Origin: Alcanivorax sp. DP30
Lineage (GTDB): Bacteria; Pseudomonadota; Gammaproteobacteria; Pseudomonadales; Alcanivoracaceae
Assembly (NCBI RefSeq): GCF_009882945.1
Contig: NZ_WTUY01000005.1
Span: 661,863 to 725,862, forward strand
Direction: 5' to 3'
Length of the DNA: 64,000 bases
Shown here: piece after piece, positions 1 through 7,256 of the stretch
Layout of the letters: each line of letters opens with the position of its first letter
Numbering within the stretch: the stretch's first letter is position 1
The notes under the pieces: generated by a model
Told to the model about the DNA's origin: nothing
What the model saw: only the letters and a program-made list of their open reading frames with translations
Databases searched by the model: none
Program-made: the position numbers and the translations under genes

Positions 1-436
1 CACGCAGGCCGGTCATCAGTGCCGCATCGCAGATGCCTGCTTTAAGATCTTCGGCAATGACTGATTCGTTGGTGTATGCCTCTATATCCAATTCAACGCC
101 GTATTCCAGCAGTCGGGTGCGCTGATCTTTTGCCGCCTGGTAAATCGGGCCTACCCGGCCAGCGACATCCCAGATGCAGATGCGACGTTTCAGCGGCTCG
201 CCGGCACTGAACCCAGCCACTTTCTGCATGGCGTCAATCCGTTCATCCAGGCTGCGGCTTTGGTCATAAGCGATGGCACGAAGTTTTTTTACTAGTGCGG
301 GTGTCAGGTTTACGCCTGGAGCAAAGCTTTCAAGTTCGGCCTGCTGGGCGGGCGTGAGATCTATGCTGTCCTCAGCGTGGACAAGGAATGAGCTGGCCAG
401 CAGAGTGGCTGCGGTGAAAAATCGGAGGAAGCGCAC
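1..436 (-). CDS. Putative solute-binding protein, third tandem copy (partial)
   Basis: First 145 codons of a secreted protein whose 3' end lies beyond position 1. I start it at a GTG (436) with TGGAG just upstream; the product opens MRFLRFFTAATLLASS, a signal peptide. It shares with the two neighbouring copies the blocks KRRICIWDVAGRVGPIY, AYTNESVIAEDLKAG and CDAALMTGLR. These look like a periplasmic binding-protein fold of the kind annotated 'putative solute-binding protein' (DUF6091, from memory). The ligand is unknown. It is the last of three co-oriented copies, 108 bp after the second, so probably co-transcribed with them. Confidence 0.75.
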   Translation of the reverse strand, partial: MRFLRFFTAATLLASSFLVHAEDSIDLTPAQQAELESFAPGVNLTPALVKKLRAIAYDQSRSLDERIDAMQKVAGFSAGEPLKRRICIWDVAGRVGPIYQAAKDQRTRLLEYGVELDIEAYTNESVIAEDLKAGICDAALMTGLR

Positions 437-544
437 GGAGACTCCAGTATTTATTGTTAGTCAGTTCATTGTGAACTGCATACTGCGGGAGTCTCTGGCT
501 CCTGTGCCATGACCCGATGCGTCATGGTCAATATATCGTTCGGG

Positions 545-1618
545 TTATTCCGTTTCCTGGCTGCACTCGGGGCGCTGCGGGTCTTGGCTGCAGCGGATGC
601 GCTTCATGATCGACAGCATGGTGGCGTCATAGTAACCCGTCTCCCGCAACTTGAGCCTTGCTGCGCGCATCATGCTGTCATATTCCTGTTGATTGTGCGC
701 AGACACTTCGATCCACCACCGCTGGGGGATTTTGTCGGACTCCTTGTTCAGTGCGGTCTGGATGGAGGTAAAACTGTCTGCGGCCACCTCCCGGATCAGG
801 GAGGCAATGGCTGGCGGGAACTTGTCTGTATGGGCAATCAGTTGGGCGGTGAGTTGCACAATGGGGTAGTTCACGATGCCGCCATCCGGGGACATGCCTT
901 TGTACAGCTCCAGTACTTCATAGGCAATTAGAGGGGCGGGCAGGATATTGACAGTGCCGTTGTTGAACAGGTTGGGTGCGGTTGCCAGGGTAGTAGAAAC
1001 CGGTGCTGCGCCAATATGGGTGACCAGTTTCGATTGTCCCGGATCAAAATCCAGTACCGCCACTTTCTTACCTGCGGCCTGGGCAAGAGAGTTAAGGCGC
1101 TTGTCGTCCACAAAGAGATAAGCTGCACCGGCAGGGGCAACGGCGAGAGTCTGGTACTTGTTGCTGACCATGTGTTCACCCAGATTGGGATGGGCAAGGG
1201 TGCGCAACAAGGTTTTCATGTGTTCGAGATCGGGCAGGCCGCCGATGGCGTCAATGGTGCCGGTGAAACGGTTGAACTGGCGAGCGCGGAAGCCGCTCAT
1301 CAGCGCTGCATCGCAATGGCCGTTTTTCAAAGACGCAACCATGACGCCTTCGTTGGTGAAGGCTTCAAGGGATATGTCGATGTTATAGCGCAGCAGATCC
1401 AGGCGCAGATTGGTGGCGCCATTGAAAACCGGGCCGGACTGGCCAGAGAGGTCCCACAGGCAGATATGGCGTTTTAAGGGTTCGCCATCTTTCAGCCCCA
1501 TTTCTGCTCGAGCGGCCTGCAACTGTTTCTCCTGACTCTCAGTGAGGGCGAGAGCCCAGCTGTTGGCGCTCAGCAGGGTGAAAATAAATGCAATCAATAA
1601 TGTGTGTGGCGAAGCCAT
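545..1618 (-). CDS. Putative solute-binding protein, second tandem copy
   Basis: 357 residues with an N-terminal signal peptide (MASPHTLLIAFIFTLLSA...). AAGGAAC lies upstream of the ATG at 1618. Shared family blocks are KRHICLWDLSGQSGPVFNG near residue 50, CDAALMSGFRARQFNRFTG near 105, FNNGTVNILPAPLIAYEVL and YKGMSPDGGIVNYP, and the C-terminus keeps a conserved Cys pair (IRCSQDPQRPECSQ). The fold is likely a two-lobe periplasmic binding protein; no lipobox is seen. It sits between two paralogues on the same strand. No membrane or ATPase partner is visible in the window, so transport itself is unproven; the protein could instead be a sensor or scaffold. Confidence 0.75.
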   Translation of the reverse strand: MASPHTLLIAFIFTLLSANSWALALTESQEKQLQAARAEMGLKDGEPLKRHICLWDLSGQSGPVFNGATNLRLDLLRYNIDISLEAFTNEGVMVASLKNGHCDAALMSGFRARQFNRFTGTIDAIGGLPDLEHMKTLLRTLAHPNLGEHMVSNKYQTLAVAPAGAAYLFVDDKRLNSLAQAAGKKVAVLDFDPGQSKLVTHIGAAPVSTTLATAPNLFNNGTVNILPAPLIAYEVLELYKGMSPDGGIVNYPIVQLTAQLIAHTDKFPPAIASLIREVAADSFTSIQTALNKESDKIPQRWWIEVSAHNQQEYDSMMRAARLKLRETGYYDATMLSIMKRIRCSQDPQRPECSQETE

Positions 1619-1698
1619 GGATGTTCCTTCACGTTCATGTGGTTCGCTTATAACATTGAAAAAACGGTGAAAGTTTTATCTCTTGTATGACAATTGTA

Positions 1699-1722
1699 CG
1701 CTGCGCCGGGATTGGCGCAGCG
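1699..1722 (-). terminator. GC-rich hairpin between binding-protein paralogues
   Basis: CGCTGCGCC (1699-1707) pairs with GGCGCAGCG (1714-1722) across a six-base loop, just after the stop of the first copy. No long T run follows on the minus strand, so it is more likely an mRNA-stabilising or attenuating hairpin than a full terminator. Confidence 0.4.
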
Positions 1723-1744
1723 GGCATGTTCCGGAAAGAGGGGC

Positions 1745-2908
1745 TTACTGGCTGCACTCTGCTCTGGCGGGATCGAATTTACAGCGGATTTTACGCTGCA
1801 GGGTGAGCATGTCAGCACTGTAGTACTGGCGATCTTTCAGTGCATTACGGGCTTCCTGCATCATCACTTCGTATTCCTGTTTGTCCTTGTCGGGAATCGG
1901 AATCATCCATTTGGCCGGAACCCGGTCGGTTTCCTGTTTCAGTCGTGCCATGACTTGCGGATACGCTTCGAAGGAAGCTTCGCGAATCAGTTGGGCCACT
2001 TCATTGGGAAACTTGTCGAGGCGGCCGATCAGTTGCATGGTCAGTTGGGTCAACGGGTAGTCGACAATGCCGCCATCGGGTTGCATGCCCTTGTAGAGTT
2101 CGAGGATTTCGAAGGCGATCAGGGGGGCGGGAAGAATATCAATCTGGCCGTTGTTGAATTTGTTCGGCGCAGAAACGATGTCGGTGCTGACCGGGGTGGC
2201 ACCGATGGAGGCCACCATTTCTGCCTGGGTCTGGTCGTAGTCCAGCACGGCTACGCGGTGGCCTGCTGCTTTGGCCAGGGAGCTGATGCTGCGGTCATTA
2301 ACAAAGATGTGGGCGGCACCTGCCGGATAAATACCCATCACCACATAGTCGCCTTGCACCATGTGTGCTGCCTGCTTGGGATGGGCGAGTACCTGTAGCA
2401 GGGTTTGCATGTGTTTCTGGTCAGGGACGGCGCCGATGGCATCCACACTGCCTGAATAGAGGTTGAACTGGCGTGCGCGCAGGCCGCTCATCAGGGCAGC
2501 ATCGCAGCGGCCAGCCTTGAACTCTTCCACCATTACAGTTTCGCTGGTGTAAGGCTCCATTTTCAGGTCAATGCCGTATTCGGTAGCCAGTGCTCGTTGC
2601 TCCATGGCGGCGTTGAAAACCGGTCCGTTGCGGCCGGCAATGTCCCAGATGCAAATGGTGCGGCTGAAGACGGAGCCTTTGGGCATCTGGTCGAGGCCGA
2701 CAAGCTTGCTGATGGCCCGCAGCCGATCCCGTACCGGCATTTCCCGGGTGTAAAAGATATCGGCCATCTGGGACATGGTGCTGTCAGACAGCGTGGAGCC
2801 CGGCACCAGCTGCTGCAATTTTTCTTTCTGGGCATCGGTAAGATTGGCGGCGCTGACCAGCGAGCAGAGCAGGCTCAAGGCCAGAAAAAGACTCAGACGT
2901 TTTTGCAT
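1745..2908 (-). CDS. Putative solute-binding protein, first tandem copy
   Basis: 387 residues from the ATG at 2908, which has GGAGA nine bases upstream; a longer reading frame from 3010 lacks a ribosome site. Signal peptide MQKRLSLFLALSLLCSLVSA. It carries the family blocks RTICIWDIAGRNGPVFNAA, CDAALMSGLRARQFNLYSG, FNNGQIDILPAPLIAFEIL and YKGMQPDGGIVDYP, and ends IRCKFDPARAECSQ, nearly the same tail as the next copy. This is the promoter-proximal gene of the three. A strong GC hairpin (1699-1722) lies between it and the second copy and may lower downstream expression. Ligand unknown. Confidence 0.75.
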   Translation of the reverse strand: MQKRLSLFLALSLLCSLVSAANLTDAQKEKLQQLVPGSTLSDSTMSQMADIFYTREMPVRDRLRAISKLVGLDQMPKGSVFSRTICIWDIAGRNGPVFNAAMEQRALATEYGIDLKMEPYTSETVMVEEFKAGRCDAALMSGLRARQFNLYSGSVDAIGAVPDQKHMQTLLQVLAHPKQAAHMVQGDYVVMGIYPAGAAHIFVNDRSISSLAKAAGHRVAVLDYDQTQAEMVASIGATPVSTDIVSAPNKFNNGQIDILPAPLIAFEILELYKGMQPDGGIVDYPLTQLTMQLIGRLDKFPNEVAQLIREASFEAYPQVMARLKQETDRVPAKWMIPIPDKDKQEYEVMMQEARNALKDRQYYSADMLTLQRKIRCKFDPARAECSQ

Positions 2909-3248
2909 GGTTGTCTCCGTACGCATGCTTGTTGTTATTGCATTAAGAAGTAGCACGCTAGCGCAGCACTGGGGAGGGCTCCAGCGCAGGGGGTGGCGGC
3001 GTTTGGGCAACCATCACAAAAATATGTCAGGGAGATATGAAAGGAATGCCTGATGCCTGGTTTCGTTCCGGGTCCGTGCTTAGGAGGCTCGAACAGTTGA
3101 AAGCTAAAAGTTGAAACGCGAGTCACAGGCTGTGTCACCTGAAGATTTGGACTCCGCGCTGCATGGAATTACAGGGCGGGCAAAGCTCCTCAGGACAAGG
3201 TGCCATCGCCCGCACTTTTTAATTTTCAGCGTTAAACTTTCAACTCTG
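2909..3248. other. 340-bp intergenic region with heptad arms
   Basis: Lies between the first binding-protein copy and the end of yciK. I see no gene. It holds a period-7 array at 3095-3115 (AGTTGAA, AGCTAAA, AGTTGAA) and its inverted counterpart at 3225-3245 (TTCAGCG, TTAAACT, TTCAACT), plus GCCTGAT, GCCTGGT at 3048-3061. The promoter of the minus-strand binding-protein run should lie in 2920-3000, but no clear boxes were recognised. Confidence 0.5.
3095..3245. repeat. Inverted heptad arrays (AGTTGAA type)
   Basis: Three adjacent heptamers on one side (3095-3115) and three on the other (3225-3245) in inverted orientation; AGTTGAA at 3095 is the exact complement of TTCAACT at 3239. They flank about 110 bp next to the 3' end of yciK. 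Confidence 0.6.
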
Positions 3249-4016
3249 TCATTTCGGCTGCGCGTCGATGGACTGACCATTGACGTCCTTGCTGGCCGGG
3301 CCGAGCAGGTACAGGTATGGCGCCATGATGTCGGCCGGTGTCTTGATGGACATCGGGTCTTCACCGGGATAAGCCAGGGCACGCATGTCGGTGCGGGTGC
3401 CGCCGGGGTTGAGGGTGTTGACGCGGATGTTGGTGGTGTTTTCCAGCTCTTCGGCCAGTACCTGGGCCAGATTTTCCGTGGCCGCCTTGGACACGGCGTA
3501 GGCGCCCCAGAAAGCTCGACCCTTGCGACCGACACTGGAAGAGGTGAACAACAGGCGGGCATCGTCGCTGGCGCATAGCAGTGGCAGCATGGCCTGGGTC
3601 AGGTAAAAGGCGCTGGTTACGTTGACCTGCATGACAGAATCCCAGGTGCCGGTGCCATAACGGTCCAGAGGGGTGATATCCCCAAGAATGGAAGCGTTGT
3701 GGAGAATGCCGTCCAGACGACCAAACTCCTGTTCAAACAAGCCCGCCAGTTCCTGAAAGTCTTCGGGGCGTGCCACTGCCAGATTCACCGGCGCCAGTGC
3801 CGGCTCGGGGCCGCCTGCCGCCTTGATTTCATCGTAAACCCGCTCCAGTTTTTCCTGGGTCCGGCCAAGCAGAATCACGGTGGCGCCGTGGGCCGCCAGG
3901 GTCAGGGCCGCAGTACGGCCGATACCGGCGCCAGCGCCAGTGACAAGAATGATGCGATCCTTGAAGGCGTCTTCAGGGCATTGGTAGTTGATAGCGTCTT
4001 GTTGAATGTTGGTCAT
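3249..4016 (-). CDS. yciK: YciK-family SDR oxidoreductase
   Basis: 255 residues, near the usual 250 of YciK. The Rossmann motif TGAGAGIG (residues about 26-33) binds NAD(P); NAS follows as HNAS, and the catalytic Ser and YxxxK are seen in TSSSVGRKGRAFWGAYAVSKAA. I start at the ATG at 4016 (MTNIQQDAIN) with AGGAT upstream rather than at 4046. It follows mupP by 98 bp on the same strand, as in Pseudomonas. The physiological substrate of YciK is not known to me; short-chain reductases of this type act on small carbonyl or hydroxyl compounds in the cytoplasm. Confidence 0.85.
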   Translation of the reverse strand: MTNIQQDAINYQCPEDAFKDRIILVTGAGAGIGRTAALTLAAHGATVILLGRTQEKLERVYDEIKAAGGPEPALAPVNLAVARPEDFQELAGLFEQEFGRLDGILHNASILGDITPLDRYGTGTWDSVMQVNVTSAFYLTQAMLPLLCASDDARLLFTSSSVGRKGRAFWGAYAVSKAATENLAQVLAEELENTTNIRVNTLNPGGTRTDMRALAYPGEDPMSIKTPADIMAPYLYLLGPASKDVNGQSIDAQPK

Positions 4017-4114
4017 GGTGAATCCTGTCACTCCGGCGTCAGCCACTGGATGCCTGGCGCCGGATGCAATTAAACATGGACGGAAATTGTCTTGCGGTAA
4101 TTTCCGCCCTGCGA

Positions 4115-4783
4115 TCAGCCGCGGAGTTTTTTTAGCAACGGCAACAAGTCCGAGCCTTCTTCCAGATAATAGTTGGCCTGCCAGCCACGCGGGTCATCAT
4201 CCGCATCGATGTAACCGAATGCCGCCACCGCAGTAGCCATGCCGGCGTTCTGTCCTGCCTGAATGTCGCGCAGGTGATCTCCAACGTACAGGCAGTGTAC
4301 GGGGTCCACGTTATCCTGAGTGGCGGCAATCAACAGGCCTTCCGGGTCCGGCTTGCGCTGTTTTACATCATCCGGGCACAACACCGGGCCGACTCGTTCA
4401 TGCAGCCCCAGACCTTCCAGCACCTTGTGGGTAAACCGCGAGGGTTTGTTGGTAATGATGCCCCAGGGAATGCCGTTGGCATCCATCCAGTCCAGCGCCT
4501 CGGCCATGCCGGGAAACAATACTGTATCCACAGCGAGATGCTTTTCGTAGGCATCGAGAAGTTCTTCCAGAAAAGCCGGGAAGGTCAAATCCTCCGGGCC
4601 TTTTCCAAAACCCAGTTCGGTGAGCGCCCGCGCACCGTTGGAGACATTGGCGCGTACCGCGGAGTAGCTCACTTCAGGGCGCCCATGCTTTTTCAGTAGC
4701 GCATTGAGCACCGTATAAAAGTCCGGTGCGGTATCAATCAGGGTGCCGTCGAGATCGAAGTAGACGGCGTCAAGGCGTTCCAT
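4115..4783 (-). CDS. mupP: HAD phosphatase, MupP/Gph type
   Basis: 222 residues. HAD motif I is FDLDGTLIDT (Asp10 nucleophile, Asp12), motif II is in IITNKPS, and the C-terminal acidic motif is VGDHLRD. Start ATG at 4783 gives MERLDAVYFDLDG; the longer upstream frame runs through a repeat. By sequence it is a phosphoglycolate phosphatase-like HAD enzyme. Its place between ubiG and yciK is that of Pseudomonas MupP, which removes phosphate from N-acetylmuramic acid 6-phosphate in the peptidoglycan recycling route that feeds MurU. The MupP call rests on context; Gph activity on 2-phosphoglycolate cannot be excluded. Confidence 0.8.
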   Translation of the reverse strand: MERLDAVYFDLDGTLIDTAPDFYTVLNALLKKHGRPEVSYSAVRANVSNGARALTELGFGKGPEDLTFPAFLEELLDAYEKHLAVDTVLFPGMAEALDWMDANGIPWGIITNKPSRFTHKVLEGLGLHERVGPVLCPDDVKQRKPDPEGLLIAATQDNVDPVHCLYVGDHLRDIQAGQNAGMATAVAAFGYIDADDDPRGWQANYYLEEGSDLLPLLKKLRG

Positions 4784-4834
4784 AGGGCTCTCTGTTTTTT
4801 GATCGTTGGTGCTTATGGTGAAGACCTGAAAGCA

Positions 4835-4892
4835 GCTGCGAGTTTCGAGTTGCGAAGATCCAAACCGGTTTTGTCTTTCGAAACTCGTCACT
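4835..4892. repeat. Short heptad arms (GTTTCGA type)
   Basis: GCTGCGA, GTTTCGA, GTTGCGA in tandem at 4835-4855, with an inverted counterpart at 4875-4892 whose complement reads GTGACGA then GTTTCGA. A shorter member of the period-7 family, lying between ubiG and mupP. Confidence 0.5.
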
Positions 4893-4904
4893 GTTTCTTT
4901 CCTG

Positions 4905-4974
4905 CTGTGGGAGCTTGCCTGCAAGCGATATAGGCCTGGCCAGGCAGGAATCGCTTGCAGGCAAGCTCCCACAG
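4905..4974. repeat. REPIN-like inverted pair (TGTGGGAGC type)
   Basis: Two 25-base arms (4905-4929 and 4950-4974) are perfect inverted copies starting CTGTGGGAGCTTGCCTGC, each also internally palindromic (GCTTGCCTGCAAGC). The 20-base spacer holds CCTGGCCAGG. It lies six bases after the ubiG stop codon on the transcribed strand. This is the layout of Pseudomonas REP doublets. Confidence 0.85.
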
Positions 4975-4979
4975 GGAAT

Positions 4980-5699
4980 TCAATCCCCCTTGCGGGCGTA
5001 CATCAGGTAATTCACCGATACATCCCGGTTAAGCTTGTACACTTGGGTCAGCGGGTTGTAGACCATGCCGGTGGTGTCCTGCACATCCAGGGCTGCATCC
5101 CGGGCCCAGCCAGCCAGTTCTGAGGGTTTGATCAGTTTGGCGTATTCGTGGGTGCCGCGGGGCAGAAGACGCAGCACATATTCGGCGCCGACAATGGCAA
5201 ACATGAAGGCCTTGGGGTTGCGGTTGATGGTGCTGAAAAAAACATGGCCGCCAGGTTTTACCAGGGTGGCGCAGGCGCGGATCACGGAAGAAGGATCCGG
5301 CACATGCTCAAGCATTTCCAGGCACGTGACAACGTCGTACTGGCCGGCACGTTCCTCGGCAATTTTTTCCGCCGGCGTCTGCAAGTATTCCACTTCCACG
5401 CCAGCCTGCTCGGCATGAATCCGGGCCACCGCCAGCGGCGCTTCACCCATGTCGATGCCGGTCACGTCTGCGCCCCGGCGGGCCATGCCTTCGGACAGCA
5501 GGCCGCCACCGCAACCGATGTCGATGACTTTCTTGCCCGGCAGGCTGACACGCTCGTCGATATAGTTGAGGCGCAGCGGGTTGATGTCGTGCAGCGGACG
5601 GAACTGGGAGTTCGGATCCCACCACTGTTCGGCCAGGGCGTTGAACTTGGCAATTTCCCCGGCATCTACATTCGGTACGCTATGTTGTGTATCAGTCAC
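4980..5699 (-). CDS. ubiG: Ubiquinone biosynthesis O-methyltransferase UbiG
   Basis: 239 residues, matching the usual 240. It methylates two hydroxyl groups of the quinone head group during ubiquinone synthesis, using S-adenosylmethionine. Visible are the UbiG N-terminal block [20 protein letters not shown], the SAM loop [16 protein letters not shown], and [12 protein letters not shown] choose the GTG at 5699 ([10 protein letters not shown]) because GGAG is properly spaced there and it overlaps the upstream stop by a few bases; starting at 5762 would read far into the preceding gene. Translationally coupled to the amidohydrolase gene. Confidence 0.92.
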   Translation of the reverse strand: MTDTQHSVPNVDAGEIAKFNALAEQWWDPNSQFRPLHDINPLRLNYIDERVSLPGKKVIDIGCGGGLLSEGMARRGADVTGIDMGEAPLAVARIHAEQAGVEVEYLQTPAEKIAEERAGQYDVVTCLEMLEHVPDPSSVIRACATLVKPGGHVFFSTINRNPKAFMFAIVGAEYVLRLLPRGTHEYAKLIKPSELAGWARDAALDVQDTTGMVYNPLTQVYKLNRDVSVNYLMYARKGD

Positions 5700-7026
5700 G
5701 GTTGTCGGCTCCGGCAATCGTTTGTTGCCACTGCTTGGCATTCTTGAGAATGACGGCTTCATTGAGTGTGGTCAGCTGGCGGTTATTCATCAGGCAGCGT
5801 CCGCCAACCCAGCTATGGGTTACCTGGTCGCGGGTGGCGGCATAGACCAGCTGGGCCACCGGATCATAGACCGGCAGGGTCTCCAGTCGGTTCAGATCCA
5901 CCGCTACCATATCTGCCTGCTTGCCAATTTCCAGTGAACCTGTTTCGTCTTCGCGCCCCAGCGCCCTGGCGCCATTCAGGGTGGCCATCTGCAAGACCTG
6001 GGCGGCGGGCAGGGCATCGGCCTGCAGGCTCACACCTTTGGCCAGGAAAGCGGCAGTGCGCGCTTCGCCTATCATATCCAGATCATTGTTGCTGGCGGCA
6101 CCGTCGGTGCCCAGCGCCACATTGACACCCGCCTTGCGCAGTTTTTCCACCGGCGCAAAGCCGCTGGCCAGCTTGAGGTTGGATTCCGGGCAGTGCACCA
6201 CCTGAGTGCCGGTCTCGGCCACCAGTTCGATTTCCTCGTCGGTGAGCTGGGTCATGTGTACGGCAAGCAGTCTGGGTGACAGCAGGCCCAGTTCCTTGAG
6301 ACGCGTCAGCGGCCGTTCGCCGGTGTTGCCCACCGCCATCTGGATCTCTCCGGCGGTCTCGTGAACATGCATCATCATCGGCACATCCAGCTCTTCGGCC
6401 AGGGTCAGCACCTTCTGCAGGGGCTCGTCAGACACGGTGTAGGGGGCATGGGGACCAAAACCGATCTGGATGCGCGGATCATGTCGCCATTCATCCATGG
6501 CATCCGTTGCCAGACGGATGTAGTCATCCGGTCCTGAGCCCATGGGGGTGGGAAAATCCAGCAGCGGGCAGAACAGGGTGGCGCGCAGACCGGCTTCCAC
6601 GGTGGCTTTGGCGGCGCTGGAGGGGAAGAAGTACATGTCCGCAAAGGTGGTGGTGCCCGAGCGAATCATCTCGGCGGCGGCCAACCGGGTACCTTCGTAG
6701 ACAAACTGTTCGCTGACGAACTGGCCTTCGGCGGGCCAGATGTGTTTTTCCAGCCAGGTCATCAGTGGCAGGTCATCAGCAATGCCGCGCAGGAGATTCA
6801 TGGCCGCATGGGTGTGGGCATTGACCAGACCGGGTATCAGCAGGTGATCGCCCAGCCGGGTGATTTCGCTGGCCTGCCACTTCTCGTCTGCCAGGGCGCT
6901 GGGCAGCAGGTCAGCAATGCGGCCGTCCTTCACTACCAGGGCATGATTTTCCAGTACCGTGTGCTCTGAAGACACGGTGGCAATCCAGCGGGCGTGGACG
7001 ATCAGGTCGGCCTGATGGTCGCTCAT
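5692..7026 (-). CDS. mtaD: TRZ/ATZ-family amidohydrolase, MTA/SAH deaminase type
   Basis: 444 residues from ATG 7026, with AAGGAG upstream. Metal-site motifs in order: [13 protein letters not shown], the His of [24 protein letters not shown], and GTDGAASNN with the catalytic Asp. Members of this group deaminate 5'-methylthioadenosine or S-adenosylhomocysteine. It lies immediately upstream of ubiG, whose SAM-dependent reaction releases S-adenosylhomocysteine, so a role in clearing that product is reasonable. Substrate choice within the amidohydrolase superfamily is hard to read from sequence, so the symbol is provisional. Divergent from gyrA. Confidence 0.8.
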   Translation of the reverse strand: MSDHQADLIVHARWIATVSSEHTVLENHALVVKDGRIADLLPSALADEKWQASEITRLGDHLLIPGLVNAHTHAAMNLLRGIADDLPLMTWLEKHIWPAEGQFVSEQFVYEGTRLAAAEMIRSGTTTFADMYFFPSSAAKATVEAGLRATLFCPLLDFPTPMGSGPDDYIRLATDAMDEWRHDPRIQIGFGPHAPYTVSDEPLQKVLTLAEELDVPMMMHVHETAGEIQMAVGNTGERPLTRLKELGLLSPRLLAVHMTQLTDEEIELVAETGTQVVHCPESNLKLASGFAPVEKLRKAGVNVALGTDGAASNNDLDMIGEARTAAFLAKGVSLQADALPAAQVLQMATLNGARALGREDETGSLEIGKQADMVAVDLNRLETLPVYDPVAQLVYAATRDQVTHSWVGGRCLMNNRQLTTLNEAVILKNAKQWQQTIAGADNRD

Positions 7027-7180
7027 GCATAACTCCTTGATCGGGCAGGGGACTTGCTCCCCAGACAATGGCCCGCAGTATAGCGGTTCGGGCGCCGTCT
7101 TGCTTCTGCCACATGCGCACATTTCCAGTGTTCGCGGCCTTGCCGTCCTGTGCTATCATCCGGTGCTTTTCCGGGCTACG

Positions 7181-7186
7181 TATAAT
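7181..7186 (+). promoter_or_regulatory. Candidate -10 box of the gyrA promoter
   Basis: TATAAT lies 71 bases before the gyrA start in the 230-bp gap between the divergent mtaD and gyrA genes. A convincing -35 at the right spacing is not seen (ATCCGG), so this may depend on other elements. An upstream TGCTATCAT at 7151-7159 is a second, extended -10-like option. Confidence 0.35.
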
Positions 7187-7256
7187 GTTGGGACCCGGAA
7201 CCATGGAGTCAGCCTGAGTCCCGCCTGCGGGGCTGTTGGGGATAATAAGGATCACT

